From: Lonicera japonica
Lineage: Eukaryota; Streptophyta; Magnoliopsida; Dipsacales; Caprifoliaceae
Length of the DNA: 64,000 nt
Reading direction: 5' to 3'
Assembly: GCA_021464415.1 (NCBI GenBank)
Contig: CM038470.1
Location: forward strand, 36,140,099-36,204,098
Positions 20,902-32,989 of the stretch are shown here, piece after piece. Numbering within the stretch: position 1 is the first letter of the stretch; each line of letters begins with the position of its first letter. Under the pieces are notes generated by a model. That model was not told the origin of the DNA. It searched no databases and worked only from the letters and a program-made list of their open reading frames with translations. Both the position numbers and the translations under genes were made by a program.

Positions 20902-23900
20902 TCAAGGATAGTATTTCTTGAGGTGTTCTATATTCCATGGCCTCACGAGCTCTACGCCATCCACAGTCCTCAAATAATAGGTCCCAGGCAGGGACGGACA
21001 CAACCTATCCCGAGGGGGTACGATCGTACCTCTTGAGATTTTGGGAAAAAATTACCGAAAAAAAAAGTTGACAGAAAAGAGGGACTTGTTTGAAATTAAG
21101 TTTAATAGTACAGGGTCAGTTACTGTCCGTCGTTGTAATATATGATTGCTGCTAAGTTTAAAGTTTAAAGTTTAAAAGGAAAAGGAGCAGCAGCAGGCGG
21201 TCCCCATCATCTTCAAAATATCTTTCTCTTCCCTTTTGCTCCGTTCCAGTTCTGTTGTTCCTCATTTATGGTAAGTAAAGCTTTATTTTTAATTTTTTTA
21301 AATAATTTTATGTATCATGAATATAGATTTAGTTATTATTTGTTAACTATGTAGATGGATTTTTTGTATTAAGTAAAATGTTGTTTTTAATTTTTTAAAT
21401 AGTTTTATGTATCTTGAATATTTATATATATATATATATATACATGAATATAGACTTGGTTAATGGTTATTATTTATCAATTATATAGATGGGGCTTGTG
21501 TATTTGTTTCTATCTTCTTTTTTTGTATGTAGAACGTTCATATTTTTGCTTTTTTTGTATGTAAAATGTTCATATTTATATCTATATAGCATTTGACTTG
21601 TCGTGATTTTTAGTACTTAAAAAAAACTATTTATGCATTTTTAAAACTCTTAGTTAGTACCCCCTCAATCAAATTCCTGCGTACGTCCCTGGTCCCAGGT
21701 CTGTTGACTTTGGTGACCACATAAGGACCTTCCTATTTAGCAGTAAGCTTTCATGCTCAAGAATCTTGGTCTCTAGGATGACTTTTCGAAGTACTAAGTC
21801 TCCCATATTCAGACTCATGTGTTTGACTCTTTTGTTGTAGCTCTTCACCATGCTTCTTTTATAGGCCTCCTCTTTGATTCGAGCTCGTTCTTTTTTTTCT
21901 TCAAGAATGTCTAAATTAGGCAGCAGGCTTTCATTATTACGAGCTAGATCATGGTGGGTAATTATGTACGTTGGTACTCTTATCTTCACTAGAATGACTG
22001 CTTCAGTCCCATAGGTCAGAGAGAAAGGAGTTTCGTTAGTTGGACCTTTAATAGTGGTTCGTTAGGCCCATAGAACTGACGGGAGGTTTTTAGACCAATT
22101 TCCTTTGGCCTTATCAAGTCTTTTCTTCAACGAGCTTAGCAGCGTTCTGTTGGTGACCTCTACCTGACCATTGGCTTGGCTGTGGACAGGAGAGCTATAA
22201 TGATTTTCAAATCCATGTCTTTGGCAGAAGTCCCTGAAGAGGTCGCAGTCGAATTGCTTTCCATTGTCCGTGATCAACACCTTTGGCAGGCCGAATCTGC
22301 AGATAATATTTCTACACACGAAACTCTGGATTTTGATGGTGGTGATTATGGTCAATGCCTCCGCTTTAGCCGACTTGGTCAAGTAATCAATTGCTACTAC
22401 CTCAAATTTAGTTTGCCTTTTGCCTAAGGGGAAAGGTCCAACAATGTCCATGCCCCACTGAAAGAAAGGCCAAGGGCTGTTAACGGGGGTCATGAGCTCT
22501 GTCGAGAGCTGCTGAACATTGGCGAATCACTGGCACTTGTCACACTTCCTTACTAGCTCTTTGGCGTCTTACAATATAGTGGGCCAGAAGTAGCCCTGTT
22601 TGCCGACTTTAAGGGCTAACGAACGAGCTACTGGATGACCTCAGCAGAGACCCTCGTGAATTTCTAATAGTGCTGCCTGAGCTTGGTGGGAGTGTAGGCA
22701 AAGCAAGAAAGGAAGGATGTACCCTCTTTTGTATAGAGTTGCTTTAATGACCACATATCGGTTGGAGATGTACTTGATCCTTTTTGGCTATCTTTTTATC
22801 TTTAGGGAGAGCTCCATTTGTGAGGTAGTCCAGTATTGGGTCAATCCAGCACTTACAGACTTGTACTGGAGCTGCATCTATCTCCTCAAGTTCGTCAATG
22901 GCTTTCTTTTTCAAGAGCTCAATATGGACACCGCTAGGTACCTTTGAGGCCGAAGCCAATTTCGCCAAGAAATCTGCTTTATTATTCTGAGCTCATAGAA
23001 CCTTGATAAAGATTGTATTTGTAAGTTTTCGAGCTACTGCTTGAGCCTTAGCTAGGTATACAGCCATGTGAACTTCTTTGGCCATGTTGTAGCCAAGTAT
23101 TTGGCCCACTATAACTGCCGAATCATTGTAAATCATCATCTGTTTTTCTCCTAAATCTCCAGCTATTCTTAGGCTTGCTATGATGGCCTCATATTTTGCC
23201 TCGTTGTTCGATGCCTTGAAGAAAAACTTGAGGGCTATCTCCAGCGTGTTCGCTTCAGGGGTGATCAGTACCAAACTAGCACCAGAACCTTGTAAATTAG
23301 AGGCCCCATTAGCGTGCAATATCCATGCATGAACTTTAGATAAGAGGTTCATCGAGATGGCAGGATTTGAGGTGTTTGGGTCAGCAGGCGGTAGGAATGC
23401 TGGTATCTCATTGACCTGTTCTTCCGTGTAGGTAAACTCGGTTATAAAATCTGCCACTGCTTGTTCTTTGATCGACACCCTCGGCTTGTAGCTGATCACG
23501 AATTGCCCATGTTCCACAGCCCGGATAGCCAATCTTCCTGACTGGTTTAGTTTATTAAGGATCCTTTGTAAAGGATGATCTGTGAGCACATCAATGGCGT
23601 GGGCCTGGAAGTAGGGCCTTAGTTTCTGGAGGTGATGAAGAGAGCATAGGCCAGCTTTTCCAATCTGGGATAGTTGAGTTCAGGGGAGTGCAGGGCTCTG
23701 CTTGTGTAATAAACATGAAGCTGTGCCCTTCCTCATTTCTCATGAGGACCGAGCTGACCACAATTTGCAAAACAACAAGTTACAGGCAAAGGATCTCAGC
23801 CTTCTTTGGAGAGTTGAGTAGTGGAGGAGCTCCAGGGTTTTGCTTAAGCTTTTAAAAAGCGAGCTCACACTATTTTGTCCAATCGAAGGCATTCTTTAGA

Positions 23901-25397
23901 GTTTTGAAGAAAGGGTGGCACTTGTTAGTGGCCTTGGAAATGAATCTGTTTAGGGCCACGACTCACCCTGCCAAACTTTGGACCTCCTTTGGTGTGGTAA
24001 GAGATCTCATGTAAATTATAGCTTGTATTTTTTCAGGGTTAGCCTCAATTCCTTTTTGTGTTACCATGAACCCCAAGAACTTGCCTCCTTTCACCCCGAA
24101 AGCACATTTTGTAGGGTTGAGGGACATACCATTATGTCTAAATATGGCAAAGGCTTCGTTGAGGTCAGCCACATAGGTAGAAGCTTTGAGACTTTTGACG
24201 AGCATGTCGTGAACATAGACCTCCATGTTTCGGCCTATCTGGTTTTTGAACAGGAAGTTCATCACCCTCTGGTAGGTAGCTCCTGCATTCCTCAAATTGA
24301 AGGGCATAGCCTTATAACAGTAGGTCCTCTCATTTGTGATGAACGAGGCATTCTCCTCTTCCCCAGGGGCCATTCTCACTTAATTATAACAGGAGTGTGC
24401 ATCCATGTAGCTTAGCATCTATGCCCTGTTGTGGCGTCCATGAGCTGGTCGATTTTTGGAAAGGGGAAACTGTCTTTGGGACAGCCTTGTTGTGGTCTTT
24501 GAAGTCTACACACATTCTCCATTTCTTACTGTGCTTCTTTACAAGTACGACATTGGAAAGCCATTTTGGGTAATCGACTTCCCGAATGAATCCGGCTTGG
24601 AAAAATTTCTGGACTTCCTTTTGGCAGCCAGGTTTCTTTTTTTTGCTACTTGACTGACTTGTAATCCCGGTCAGCATTCAGCCTGTGTACCATAACCTTT
24701 GGGTTTAGCCCCTTTCATATCATCATCGGACCATGCAAACACATCAGCATTAGCTCTGAGGCATTAGGAGAGCTCTTGCCTAGTTCTTGAGTTGAGTTAG
24801 TTACTGATCTTGAGTAACTTATCAGGTTATGAGGGGTCTAAAAGTAGGTCCTCCAAGTCTTCGATGGGCTCACCCCTGAGTTCTCTCTATCTTCATCTGT
24901 GGGGTCTAGAGTATTAATTTCCAGCTTTCCAGAACTGGTGGGGCCCTCTGAGCTTCTCGCTTCCTCTACAGTACTTGCCTCGAGCTCCACCATTATGATC
25001 TCAGCGCACCTAATCTCTTTTAGGGCCCCAAAATTGTAATATGTAGCCTCCATTTGGTTTCCTCTGATCTCCCCGATCCCGTGGGGGGTTGGGAACCTTA
25101 TGGTACGGTTGCAGGTATAAATGGCCGCCCTAATTTCATTGAGAGTGCCCCTGCCTAGGATGGCATTGTAATGGGGGGCTAAATCGAGGATCAAGAACTT
25201 TGCCATGGTATTGACCTATTTTGGAGCTGTTCCTAGCGTGATAGAAAGTTTGATGGTGCCCAGGGACCTGGTTTTCTCTTTGAAAAATCCCACTGAGGTC
25301 ACCGATGAATGGGTCAGTGCTCGATGGTCAGGTCCATTGCTTTGTATGCGCTATAGTATATCAGGTTGGAGGTGGCCCTTGTGTCTATAAGGATATA
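20902..25397 (-). pseudogene. pol: Tat-like Ty3/gypsy pol relic (PR-RT-aRNaseH-IN)
   Basis: Read leftwards from 25397. The protease remnant has YILIDTRATSNLI and AKFLILDLAPHYNAILGRGT. RT follows (24677-23963) with GFIREVDYPKWLSNVVLVKK, then YVHDMLVKS where relatives have YVDDMLVKS. An archaeal-type RNase H (about 23300-22993) has NGASNLQGSGA, where a catalytic Asp is expected before G, and FKASNNEAKYEAI. A zinc-binding H2C2 relic lies near 22700-22500, and the integrase core (22493-22062) keeps D (GMDIVGP), D (ITDNGKQF) and E (GQVEVTN). The C-terminus reaches ELVRPWNIEHLKKYYP and a stop at 20902, interrupted by a 703-bp MITE (20989-21691). Several frameshifts and stops mark it as dead. No gag is found upstream; another LTR element lies there. 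Confidence 0.9.
20989..21691. mobile_element. Non-autonomous hAT element (703-bp MITE)
   Basis: The left end is CAGGGACGGACACA and the right end, on the minus strand, CAGGGACGTACGCA; both reach GAGGGGGTAC about 25 bp in. The 8-bp target duplication GTCCCAGG is perfect (20981-20988 and 21692-21699). Removing the element plus one duplication joins the flanking pol frame as VNRPGT-YYLRTVDG, which fixes the boundaries. It is AT-rich inside, has a TA run near 21427, and encodes no transposase. Confidence 0.93.
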
Positions 25398-26063
25398 TGA
25401 CGCGAACCCGGATCGTCTTTTCTAGCCAGGCTAATGGATCCTTGACCCGTAATTTATAAACAGACTAGAACCTTGGAATCACACGAAAGATGGAAGGCAA
25501 AAACCTCAACCCAAAGCTTAAAGAAGCGCGAACCTCGGTATAGTCGAAGACGCCAGAATCAATTGGTGGAGAATTGATTGATAAGTCAAGAACAATTGAA
25601 TTAATTAATTCAACATGTTCTTAGAGAACACAAAGAGAAAACTCTCAATATTATTAACCATTAAAACTCTTTTTAAATAAAACAATAATGTGCCTCCTTT
25701 AAATAGGAGTAAACAAAGCCTTAATCCTAATTCAAAAAGGAAACAATTTCCTACTTAGAAAAGAAAAATAATAACACCTAGAATATTCCTAACACAATAA
25801 GGAAATTATAATAATAATAAAATAATAAGGAAACTTATTCAAAAAAGAAGCTAGTAATCTAATTCCTAATTGAATAATAAAATAAGACAACTAAAATAAA
25901 CTCCTAAATAATTAAGGAAATAATATAGGAGTCTTGAAATTCTATGGAATTCCTTTTGAATTTCCATGCTCTATCCTTGTAATTCATCATGTGTGGATCA
26001 TCATTTGGTATGCCATGAATCACCATGGTTGAATAGAAACTAGAGCTGAGCCGGATCATATCA
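25398..26063 (-). repeat. 3' LTR (666 bp) of the unique-ORF element
   Basis: Matches 27882-28556 closely with scattered substitutions. It lacks one of two tandem AACATGTTC words present in the other LTR, which accounts for the 9-bp length difference. Confidence 0.9.
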
Positions 26064-26913
26064 TACCCCTCTTCTTCAAGAAGATTCGTCCTCGAATCTT
26101 TGTAAGCAATGTTTGATTCAACCCGCATCTTCCAATTTGCTGCTTGGCCTTCTTTGACATGTGGAATTCATATAACTTGAGGTCATGCTTCAACTCGATC
26201 ATCTTTAGTTCATTGGAGAAACTTCCCAGCAGATGATTCGGATGGAAATCATACTTGTTCACTCCAATAAAATCAACATGCTCCATTTCATCAACTTTCA
26301 AAATACTTTCCTTTTGTAACTTCATTTGATCTTCATGAGCTTGCACTTGCAGTTCTTCAATTTGCAGTATAACTTCTTCATCTTCTTTTTCTCGCAAACT
26401 TGGAACTACACATTCAACCCACAACTCACCTTCTTCAGCCGTTATTTCAATTGCCTCGATCTCGTTGGTTTCTGCCTTATTCTCCAATGGCGGATTAGAT
26501 ATGGCTCGTTCCTCTTGTTTTTTGAATTGATTTGGTTCGCCAAAAGATGTATTCAAATTTTGACTTGGCTCTAGGCTTCCCCTCTTCTTAGAATACTCAT
26601 AGGCTTTGGTAAACATCTTTTCAAACCTACGAATAAATCCATCATCAAACAAAGAAACCTTCTTCTTGCTACTACCCATGTTGTTGTCTCGAATCCGACT
26701 TTCTCCAACCTCACCACCATGTCTTCTATTAGTAACAACCGAATCCCATTCATCTTCAAACTTAACTTTACGAGGCTGACTTTTCAATTTCTCTTTAGGA
26801 GCTTTATTCAACAGCATGCGCCGTTCAATCTCTATTTGCGTTAATCGCGCACTATCGTGTTTAATCTCCTCTTGAAGCCACCTTTCTCCATGTTCAAAGT
26901 TTATACAAGACAT
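26056..26913 (-). CDS. Unrecognised 285-aa protein in a non-autonomous LTR element
   Basis: An intact frame MSCINFEHGERWLQEEIKHD... ending in the first bases of the 3' LTR. The product is charged and Lys/Glu-rich. Features seen are a helical N-terminus with LTQIEIERRMLLNK, a central block SLFDDGFIRRFEKMFTKAY, an acidic ETNEIEAIEITAEEGELWVE stretch, and a likely coiled coil (EVILQIEELQVQAHEDQMKL). No zinc knuckle, RT, protease or integrase motif is seen. The end KIRGRIFLKKRGMI resembles the tail of some gypsy polyproteins that read into the polypurine tract. Whether it is a divergent structural protein or a captured host fragment cannot be told from sequence; I assign no function. Confidence 0.55.
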   Translation of the reverse strand: MSCINFEHGERWLQEEIKHDSARLTQIEIERRMLLNKAPKEKLKSQPRKVKFEDEWDSVVTNRRHGGEVGESRIRDNNMGSSKKKVSLFDDGFIRRFEKMFTKAYEYSKKRGSLEPSQNLNTSFGEPNQFKKQEERAISNPPLENKAETNEIEAIEITAEEGELWVECVVPSLREKEDEEVILQIEELQVQAHEDQMKLQKESILKVDEMEHVDFIGVNKYDFHPNHLLGSFSNELKMIELKHDLKLYEFHMSKKAKQQIGRCGLNQTLLTKIRGRIFLKKRGMI

Positions 26914-27868
26914 ACTTTCTGCAAAACAAAGATTAGTGCAATAAAGATAATCCTCACCACACTCCTTTTCGTGTTTCGCTCGATTGATGTCACTCTTCTT
27001 TTACTGCTCGTGTTTGTCACTCAAAGATGATAAACCTCACAATATTTTTTTTCTCTTCAAAACAAGTTGAATAATATGAATATCACAAGTCCTCAATAAC
27101 CAATCGCACACCCACCAATTAGATTTAGACGCGTTCAACAATGTAATACCAAGGACTCAAGAAACCAAATTCTAGTAATATTAATGAGCCAAATGAATTT
27201 CTAAAATTGCTAGAATAATGCAAGCAGATTTCCAAACGATAGGCAACAATCAAATCCTTAATTAATGCAAATCAAATATCCTATGGCTTTCTAGATTTCC
27301 CAAGCAAAATAGATTTATATGGAACACAAAATAAGAATCCCAACTAGAATGAAGATGCAACAAGGATCAACAAACCCAAACGATTGATTATGATTCGAAA
27401 TTTTCTAGGGTTCAGTGGGAATCTTCAATTTCAATAATAGCGCAAGAGTTCATAGCAATCAAAACCCTATTCCATGAAGCATAAAAAAAACATAGGATTT
27501 CTTTTCAACATTCAAACTTTGATATATTTTAATTCTAAACAACTCACCCTAAACAATTTTTTTTTTCTAGGGTTTACAAGCAATTCAGAATTCTGTTTTT
27601 TTTTCTTTCAGAAATCATTGTTCACGCGATTACTGTTCATAGCAGAAAACACTATTCACGATACTGTTTCATGGCGATTACTGTTCATCACTGTCCACTG
27701 CACTGTTAATCGCGCACTGTTCACGATTTTTTTTTTCAGAATCTATAAACCCTAACAAAGATTTTTTTTTTGAATAAGATTAACAAGAATGAAGACCTAG
27801 GGTTTTAAGAATCTACTATGAATGAAATAACAATAAACTAAAGATAGAAAACCTGGATAGAAAAGTCT
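26914..27868. other. Leader of the unique-ORF element
   Basis: AT-rich noncoding sequence between ORF and primer binding site. Around 27620-27730 it holds repeated ACTGTTCA and ATTACTGTTCA words, a local imperfect repeat. Confidence 0.55.
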
Positions 27869-27881
27869 CCTTTGATACCAA

Positions 27882-28556
27882 TGACGCGAACCCGGATCGT
27901 CTTTTCTAGCCAGGCTAATGGATCCTTGACCCGTAGTCTATAAACAGACTAGAACCTTGGAATCACGTGAACGATAGAAGGCGAAAACCTCAACCCAACG
28001 CTTAAAGAAGCGCGAACCTCGGTATAGTCGAAGACGCCACAATCAATTGGTGGAGAATTGATTGATAAGTCAAGAACAATTGAATTAATTAATTCAACAT
28101 GTTCAACATGTTCTTAGAGAACACAAAGAGAAAACTCTCAATATTATTAACCATTAAACTTCTTTTTAAATAAAACAATAATGTGCCTCCTTTAAATAGG
28201 AGTAAACACAGCCTTAATCCTAATTCAAAAAGGAAACAATTTCCTACTTAGAAAAGGAAAATAATAACACCTAGAATATTCCTAACACAATAAGGAAATT
28301 ATAATAATAATAAAATAATAAGGAAACTTATTCAAAAAGGAAGCTAGTAATCTAATTCCTAATTGAATAATAAAATAAGACAACTAAAATAAACTCCTAA
28401 ATAATTAAGGAAATAATATAGGAGTCTTGAAATTCTATGGAATTCCTTTTGAATTTTCATGCTCTATCCTTGTAATTCATCATGTGTGGATCATTATTTG
28501 GTATGCCATGAATCACCATGGTTGAATAAAAACTAGAGCTGAGCTGGATCATATCA
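27882..28556 (-). repeat. 5' LTR (675 bp) of the unique-ORF element
   Basis: Partner of 25398-26063. The first base of the primer binding site lies one base inside its left edge. The tandem AACATGTTC duplication is near 28098-28115. Confidence 0.9.
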
Positions 28557-29384
28557 CTAGCCGAGGGCAGTTTAGACCATACAGTCAAATCAATGAATTA
28601 GATGATAGAAATGATGAATGCTACAGACCAATAAAGTCAGAGATGTATAAAGGAGGTTGGCCTCGTATGAAGATACAGGTTAATCCTCCCTTGTGGAATA
28701 GAGCTCGGAGCTCGGGTAGTCTTGTATTATGATGAACAGATATGTGTTACAAGCCAACACTATCCCTTGAGGTAATCTATCACTATATTACAAGAAGAAA
28801 AGAGATTGAGACACTTAGAGTTTAATCTCTCCAACTTGGGAGCTCTGAGTAGGCTGCCCAGCTCTCTAAACTGTTGGTTGTCACTAGTTTGAACTTGATA
28901 AAACTTGGTTGTTGAGGGAAGTAAATGCTTCCTGTATATATATGATAGAAGGTTGGCATGTGGCAGAGCTCTTAGAGCAGGTCCAAAGCCATGCCCTGAA
29001 CAGCACCCACTCTGACCTTGCTTTTCCATGGATTCTAATGCATTAAATGTAGTTGATTTGCATTTAATGAAGTTGAGGGAGCTTCTGCAGTGTTGGTGGT
29101 GTTAGCAGCAGTTGCCCACGCTGTCTGCCACCTACTCTGACATGGTTGTCTGGGAGAGAGCTCCAGACTCGCTGAAAGAGCTTTGGTTCACGAGCTCCAT
29201 CACCTGTGGTACAAAAACAATTCTTGGGCCTGTTGTATGACCTTCCAGGGGCTCTGGAGCTCGTGTGATGCTTAAAGTGAGCTCCCAGAGCCCTCCTCGT
29301 TCTCGTATGCTAGGCCGCTGATGTGGACTCCACTTGTCTACCTATGATTGGCGGGTCAGAATAATTTAGTTATTCTCCCCATCA
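28557..29384 (-). repeat. Possible partial LTR of the Tat-like element
   Basis: On the minus strand the segment would start TGATGGGGAG at 29384 and has a TATATATACAGG box near 28935, a plausible U3-R layout. It lies upstream of the degenerate pol, where a 5' LTR is expected. I found no second copy in the window, so the call rests on position and composition only. Confidence 0.3.
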
Positions 29385-31942
29385 GGGAACAAGCTAGCTA
29401 TCCAACAATTATATTTTAAAATTACAAATTGTGGCCCAATTCAAATTTTAGCCAATATTTATCTGTCAATATTAGACTTTAGCCACAAGGACAAAGTTGT
29501 CCAAAAATTACCTTACTTAACGGTTACTTGACGTAAGTTACAAAATGGAGGTTAAACTTTAGTTTCATTTTAAAAGATGGCTATAGCCTAAATATGCATT
29601 ATTAAAGACGACCAAATTATAAAAGCCCCAAATTCTAATGGTCGAAAAATAAACATATGCACCAATTTTTATTACACCTCACCTCTAGTTTGAATTTCTT
29701 GACGAAATGTTGTGGAGATGATCTACTCGTTATTGAGATCATCTCCATTAAATTTCATTAAAAAATTCATTGGTTTAGTTCTCGAATTAGAGCTCAATGG
29801 ACAGAATTAGACCAAAGGAGTAATGGAGACGAGTCAAGTCCATTTGAATGCTTAGGAACCTCGAAGTTTGTTTATTTTTGAAAATTTTGAAATCTCCGCT
29901 TTATTTAAGTTCTTTCTTGTCAAATATTTTGAATGGGTTTATTGACATTCTTAAAGGATATTTTAGCACTCCAAAAATATCTTTAGACTTTAGTACTTGT
30001 CACTTATATGATTCTTTTGTAACAATTTTGATATATTGAGGACAATGTTTAGAGTGCTAATAGTTGTACATTTTTTTTTGTACAAAAATACTGTTGTTTT
30101 GCATTAGAACAATCATTCAAGTTGTATTATATGGCTAGTTTGAACTTTGAGTCAACTTGAAGTGGATTTACTTTGAAAAACCCAAACTTGCCACTTTATT
30201 TATAAATGGGTTGCTAAACGTAATTACTCTCTCCTTCTCAAAGTAATAGTTATACCTTCCTTTTTAGGATGTCTCAAACCAATAGTCCCATTTTCTTTTT
30301 TAAACAAATTAAAATCTCACTACCACTAAAGATAAAGGTATTTTAAGCATTCATTATATTGAATTTAGAGATTTTATGATAATAAGTAGAGTCAATGTGG
30401 TATTCTATGAGGTATGTAGTTGAACAATGTTTTATACCAAAAAATACACATAGTTTTTACATAAAATGCTTTTAATTGTTCAAGAATTACTATTTAGCTG
30501 CAAGGTGATTGAAATTATTTATAATTGAGTAATTTAGTGACTAACACATGGGCCATTCACTTTACAAATTTTTTGTATATTCATCGTGCGTTATCAATGT
30601 AATTAAATTGTGATGATACGTGTAGCATGTATTTGGTGTGATTTGATTCGCATATTAAACTTTTTATTTGTGCATACTATAAAACCATTGTCCGTAAATT
30701 GTTTTCGTTAACAATAAGGGCGGAGTGGTATTTTTCTGTTTCAAAACCTGTCTTTCAAAATAATGCTTTAACTAGTGTTAAATATTTTTGTTAAAAATAT
30801 TTAAAAATATTAGATAAGGATGCATTTTTATATGGGATGGTGGAGTAAATTAAACGTTCTCAACTTATAATGGATTAGTGTTATTATAAACTAATAATAA
30901 ATTAAAAAAATTAATAAGTTAATCAACTGGATAAAAACCCACGATTTTTGTAACGTATTATAATAAATTAGTTTGGTCAAATTAGATATTTTAAAAGATT
31001 AGTTGTTCTAAAAAATGTGTTCAAGTGCTAAGTTTTTGAATAGTTATTAATTTTATACAGATAGATATAATTCAATGTATGATGATAATGAATAAACTTT
31101 TATTTATTTATAGTTTTTTATTAGATTAATTTGATATACTTAAAAGATTATTTTATATTCTACATTTTAATGTTAGTTCATTTGGATATACCCATATGCA
31201 CCAAAAATATTGAAAATAGAATAACCAAAGTTAATAACCGAAAAAAAATCAATTCACTGAAATATAAAAATCCAAAAAATAAATAAATAAAAATACAAAA
31301 TACTGCAAAATTAAAATGTAAAGTTGAAAAAACCTAATTTTACGGTAAGCCTGCCTATTCGATTTTGGTTACAGTAAAATATTTAAGCTTTTAGTATAAC
31401 ATAATCATTATAATACATAAGTTTTATATAAACCTCCTCTTAAGTTCTTAATACTTTGTTTACTTAAAACATGATCATAATACTGCCCAGCATAGTTGCA
31501 GACTGGCGCGCTAAGTCATAAATTTTATAAATGATGAATCAAAAGCTCAAGTACAACAACAATACCACAAATGTTAGCAAACAAGTCCAAAACATGCTTA
31601 CATGTCTAAGTGTAATATTATATGCATGCGTATCAAGGAGTACTACTGTTCACAATCATACCCATATATAAGGGTTTTATACCAATCTTTTGAAAACCAA
31701 AGTAGAAATTGGAGTTTCGTGTATAATCCGCTATTTATAATTATAATAAGACTAAATCAAGCAATTAATCATGAAAAATCATTCCCAAAACCCCATGAAC
31801 ATGCATATGTTAAAATTTTATACAAAACACTCACTTTTGCTTGGATTAGAGTTAAATAAGTTGCAATAACTTGAAAATAGGTTCAAATACTATTATTCCC
31901 ACCTTTATAGGGTTAATCCCTCAAAGAATCGCAGCTGAATCG
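29385..31942. other. Intergenic DNA downstream of the TPS pseudogene
   Basis: AT-rich, without a gene. It includes the segment homologous to 1.88-2.93 kb (see 30120-30870). From about 31500 to 31942 it may be the distal part of the Tekay-like LTR next to it. Confidence 0.55.
30120..30870. repeat. Diverged duplicate of the 1.88-2.93 kb segment
   Basis: Collinear with the left-end segment but without the SINE, so it represents the pre-insertion state at about 30560. Later blocks share TGCATACTATAAAA, TTAACAATAA and TTTCTGTTTCAAAA. Confidence 0.7.
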
Positions 31943-32842
31943 AGTCGGATCGAGCGAATCTCGAGCTTCCCCAAACCCTAGCCATAGAGGAAGGTGAAAA
32001 TGATGAAGAAGAAGATGAATAGTGTTGGGGAATGGTGGATTAAGGAGGAGCTTGGGTTTTGATCTCGGATCTCTTGCAAAGCCCCCAAGATCGCTTCTCT
32101 TTCTCTCTCTAGAAGCTCTCAAATGATGGTGATGAAAAATGAAAAGGAAAGAGCAAGAAAGAAAATATAATCTAATGCCCAAGGCCAACAGCATGCTATT
32201 TTTATGAATAGTATACTGTCCCTAGGTCATTTCAGGATAGTCCCCAAAGCCTTATCTAGGCATCTCCAACAGCATGCTCTTCTGGAAAACAACATGCTGT
32301 TCACTTTGACTGCTACGTTGACCTTGAAGATTTAGGAATTTGGACTCGGGACAAATGATAAAGTTGTAGATAATCAAATTACCTTTCCAATGGCAAAAAT
32401 AAAGGTCCATTTGGATGTCGGATGAAGAAGTTATGTCCCAAAAACCGCTACTGTGTCGAAATTATAACGAAATTACGATAGGGCTATATTTGCAATAATT
32501 ATTCCAAACTCAATGCAATACTTTGGAAAGGAATTGGGACATACAAGAGGGATATAATGAGGTGTAAATGACTAGTAAAAAGTCCACAACATAATAGCTA
32601 AGATTCCAAATTGAACAAATGGATTTCGAACTTCGAAATCTCCAATTCTTGCCGTTAGGATGCCAAACATTGCTACGGCTACCTGAAGTATATTTTGAGC
32701 CTACATGCGTGTGTAATATGACTAACGTGACTTGAAGGAAGTGTCTGAATCATGAAAAAGCACTCGAAATCGAAAATGACCACCCCATGTCAGAATTTGA
32801 ATTAAATGCGATTAGCATCGAATTAACTAACGGGGTATTACA
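31943..32842 (-). repeat. Tekay-like Ty3/gypsy LTR, copy 1
   Basis: On the minus strand it starts TGTAATACCCCGTTAG at 32842, a start typical of Tekay/Del chromovirus LTRs, and runs left through a CTCTAGAGAGAGAAAGAG-like stretch to at least 31943. Its left (3') end is uncertain and may reach about 31500. No internal retroelement domains flank it, so it is probably a solo LTR. It is shared with copy 2 at 61705-62618, so it was in place before the segmental duplication. Confidence 0.55.
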
Positions 32843-32989
32843 AATTGACACAAAGTAATAGTTTAAGGGTCAATTTTCCATTAACATATTGTACTTTCCA
32901 TATTGAAATTTATTAATTACTATACATGTGATGTGTGTATTATTGTAATCTATAATTTCAGGAGAAAAATTAACATTTAGGAAAGTTTG

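Larger units (their letters stand above)
25398..28556 (-). mobile_element. Non-autonomous LTR retrotransposon with a unique ORF
   Basis: A 3.16-kb element with LTRs 25398-26063 and 27882-28556. On the minus strand they begin TGATATGATCC and end CGCGTCA. The primer binding site TGGTATCAAAGG (27869-27880, minus) resembles the initiator tRNA-Met site, and a polypurine tract AAGAAGAGGGGTA abuts the 3' LTR (26064-26076). The interior has one long frame and no gag, RT or integrase. Flanks (ATATA left, CTAGC right) do not match, so either the target duplication is lost or the insertion was followed by a deletion. That would also explain why the Tat-like gag is missing beside it. Confidence 0.87.

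Noticed and set aside
22176..24415. Plus-strand frames of 83-145 aa
   Set aside because: They are shadows of the minus-strand gypsy pol domains.
31913..32194. 93-aa minus-strand protein, with an 84-aa partner at 61703-61957
   Set aside because: It lies in a Tekay-like LTR; conservation between the two copies only reflects the segmental duplication.
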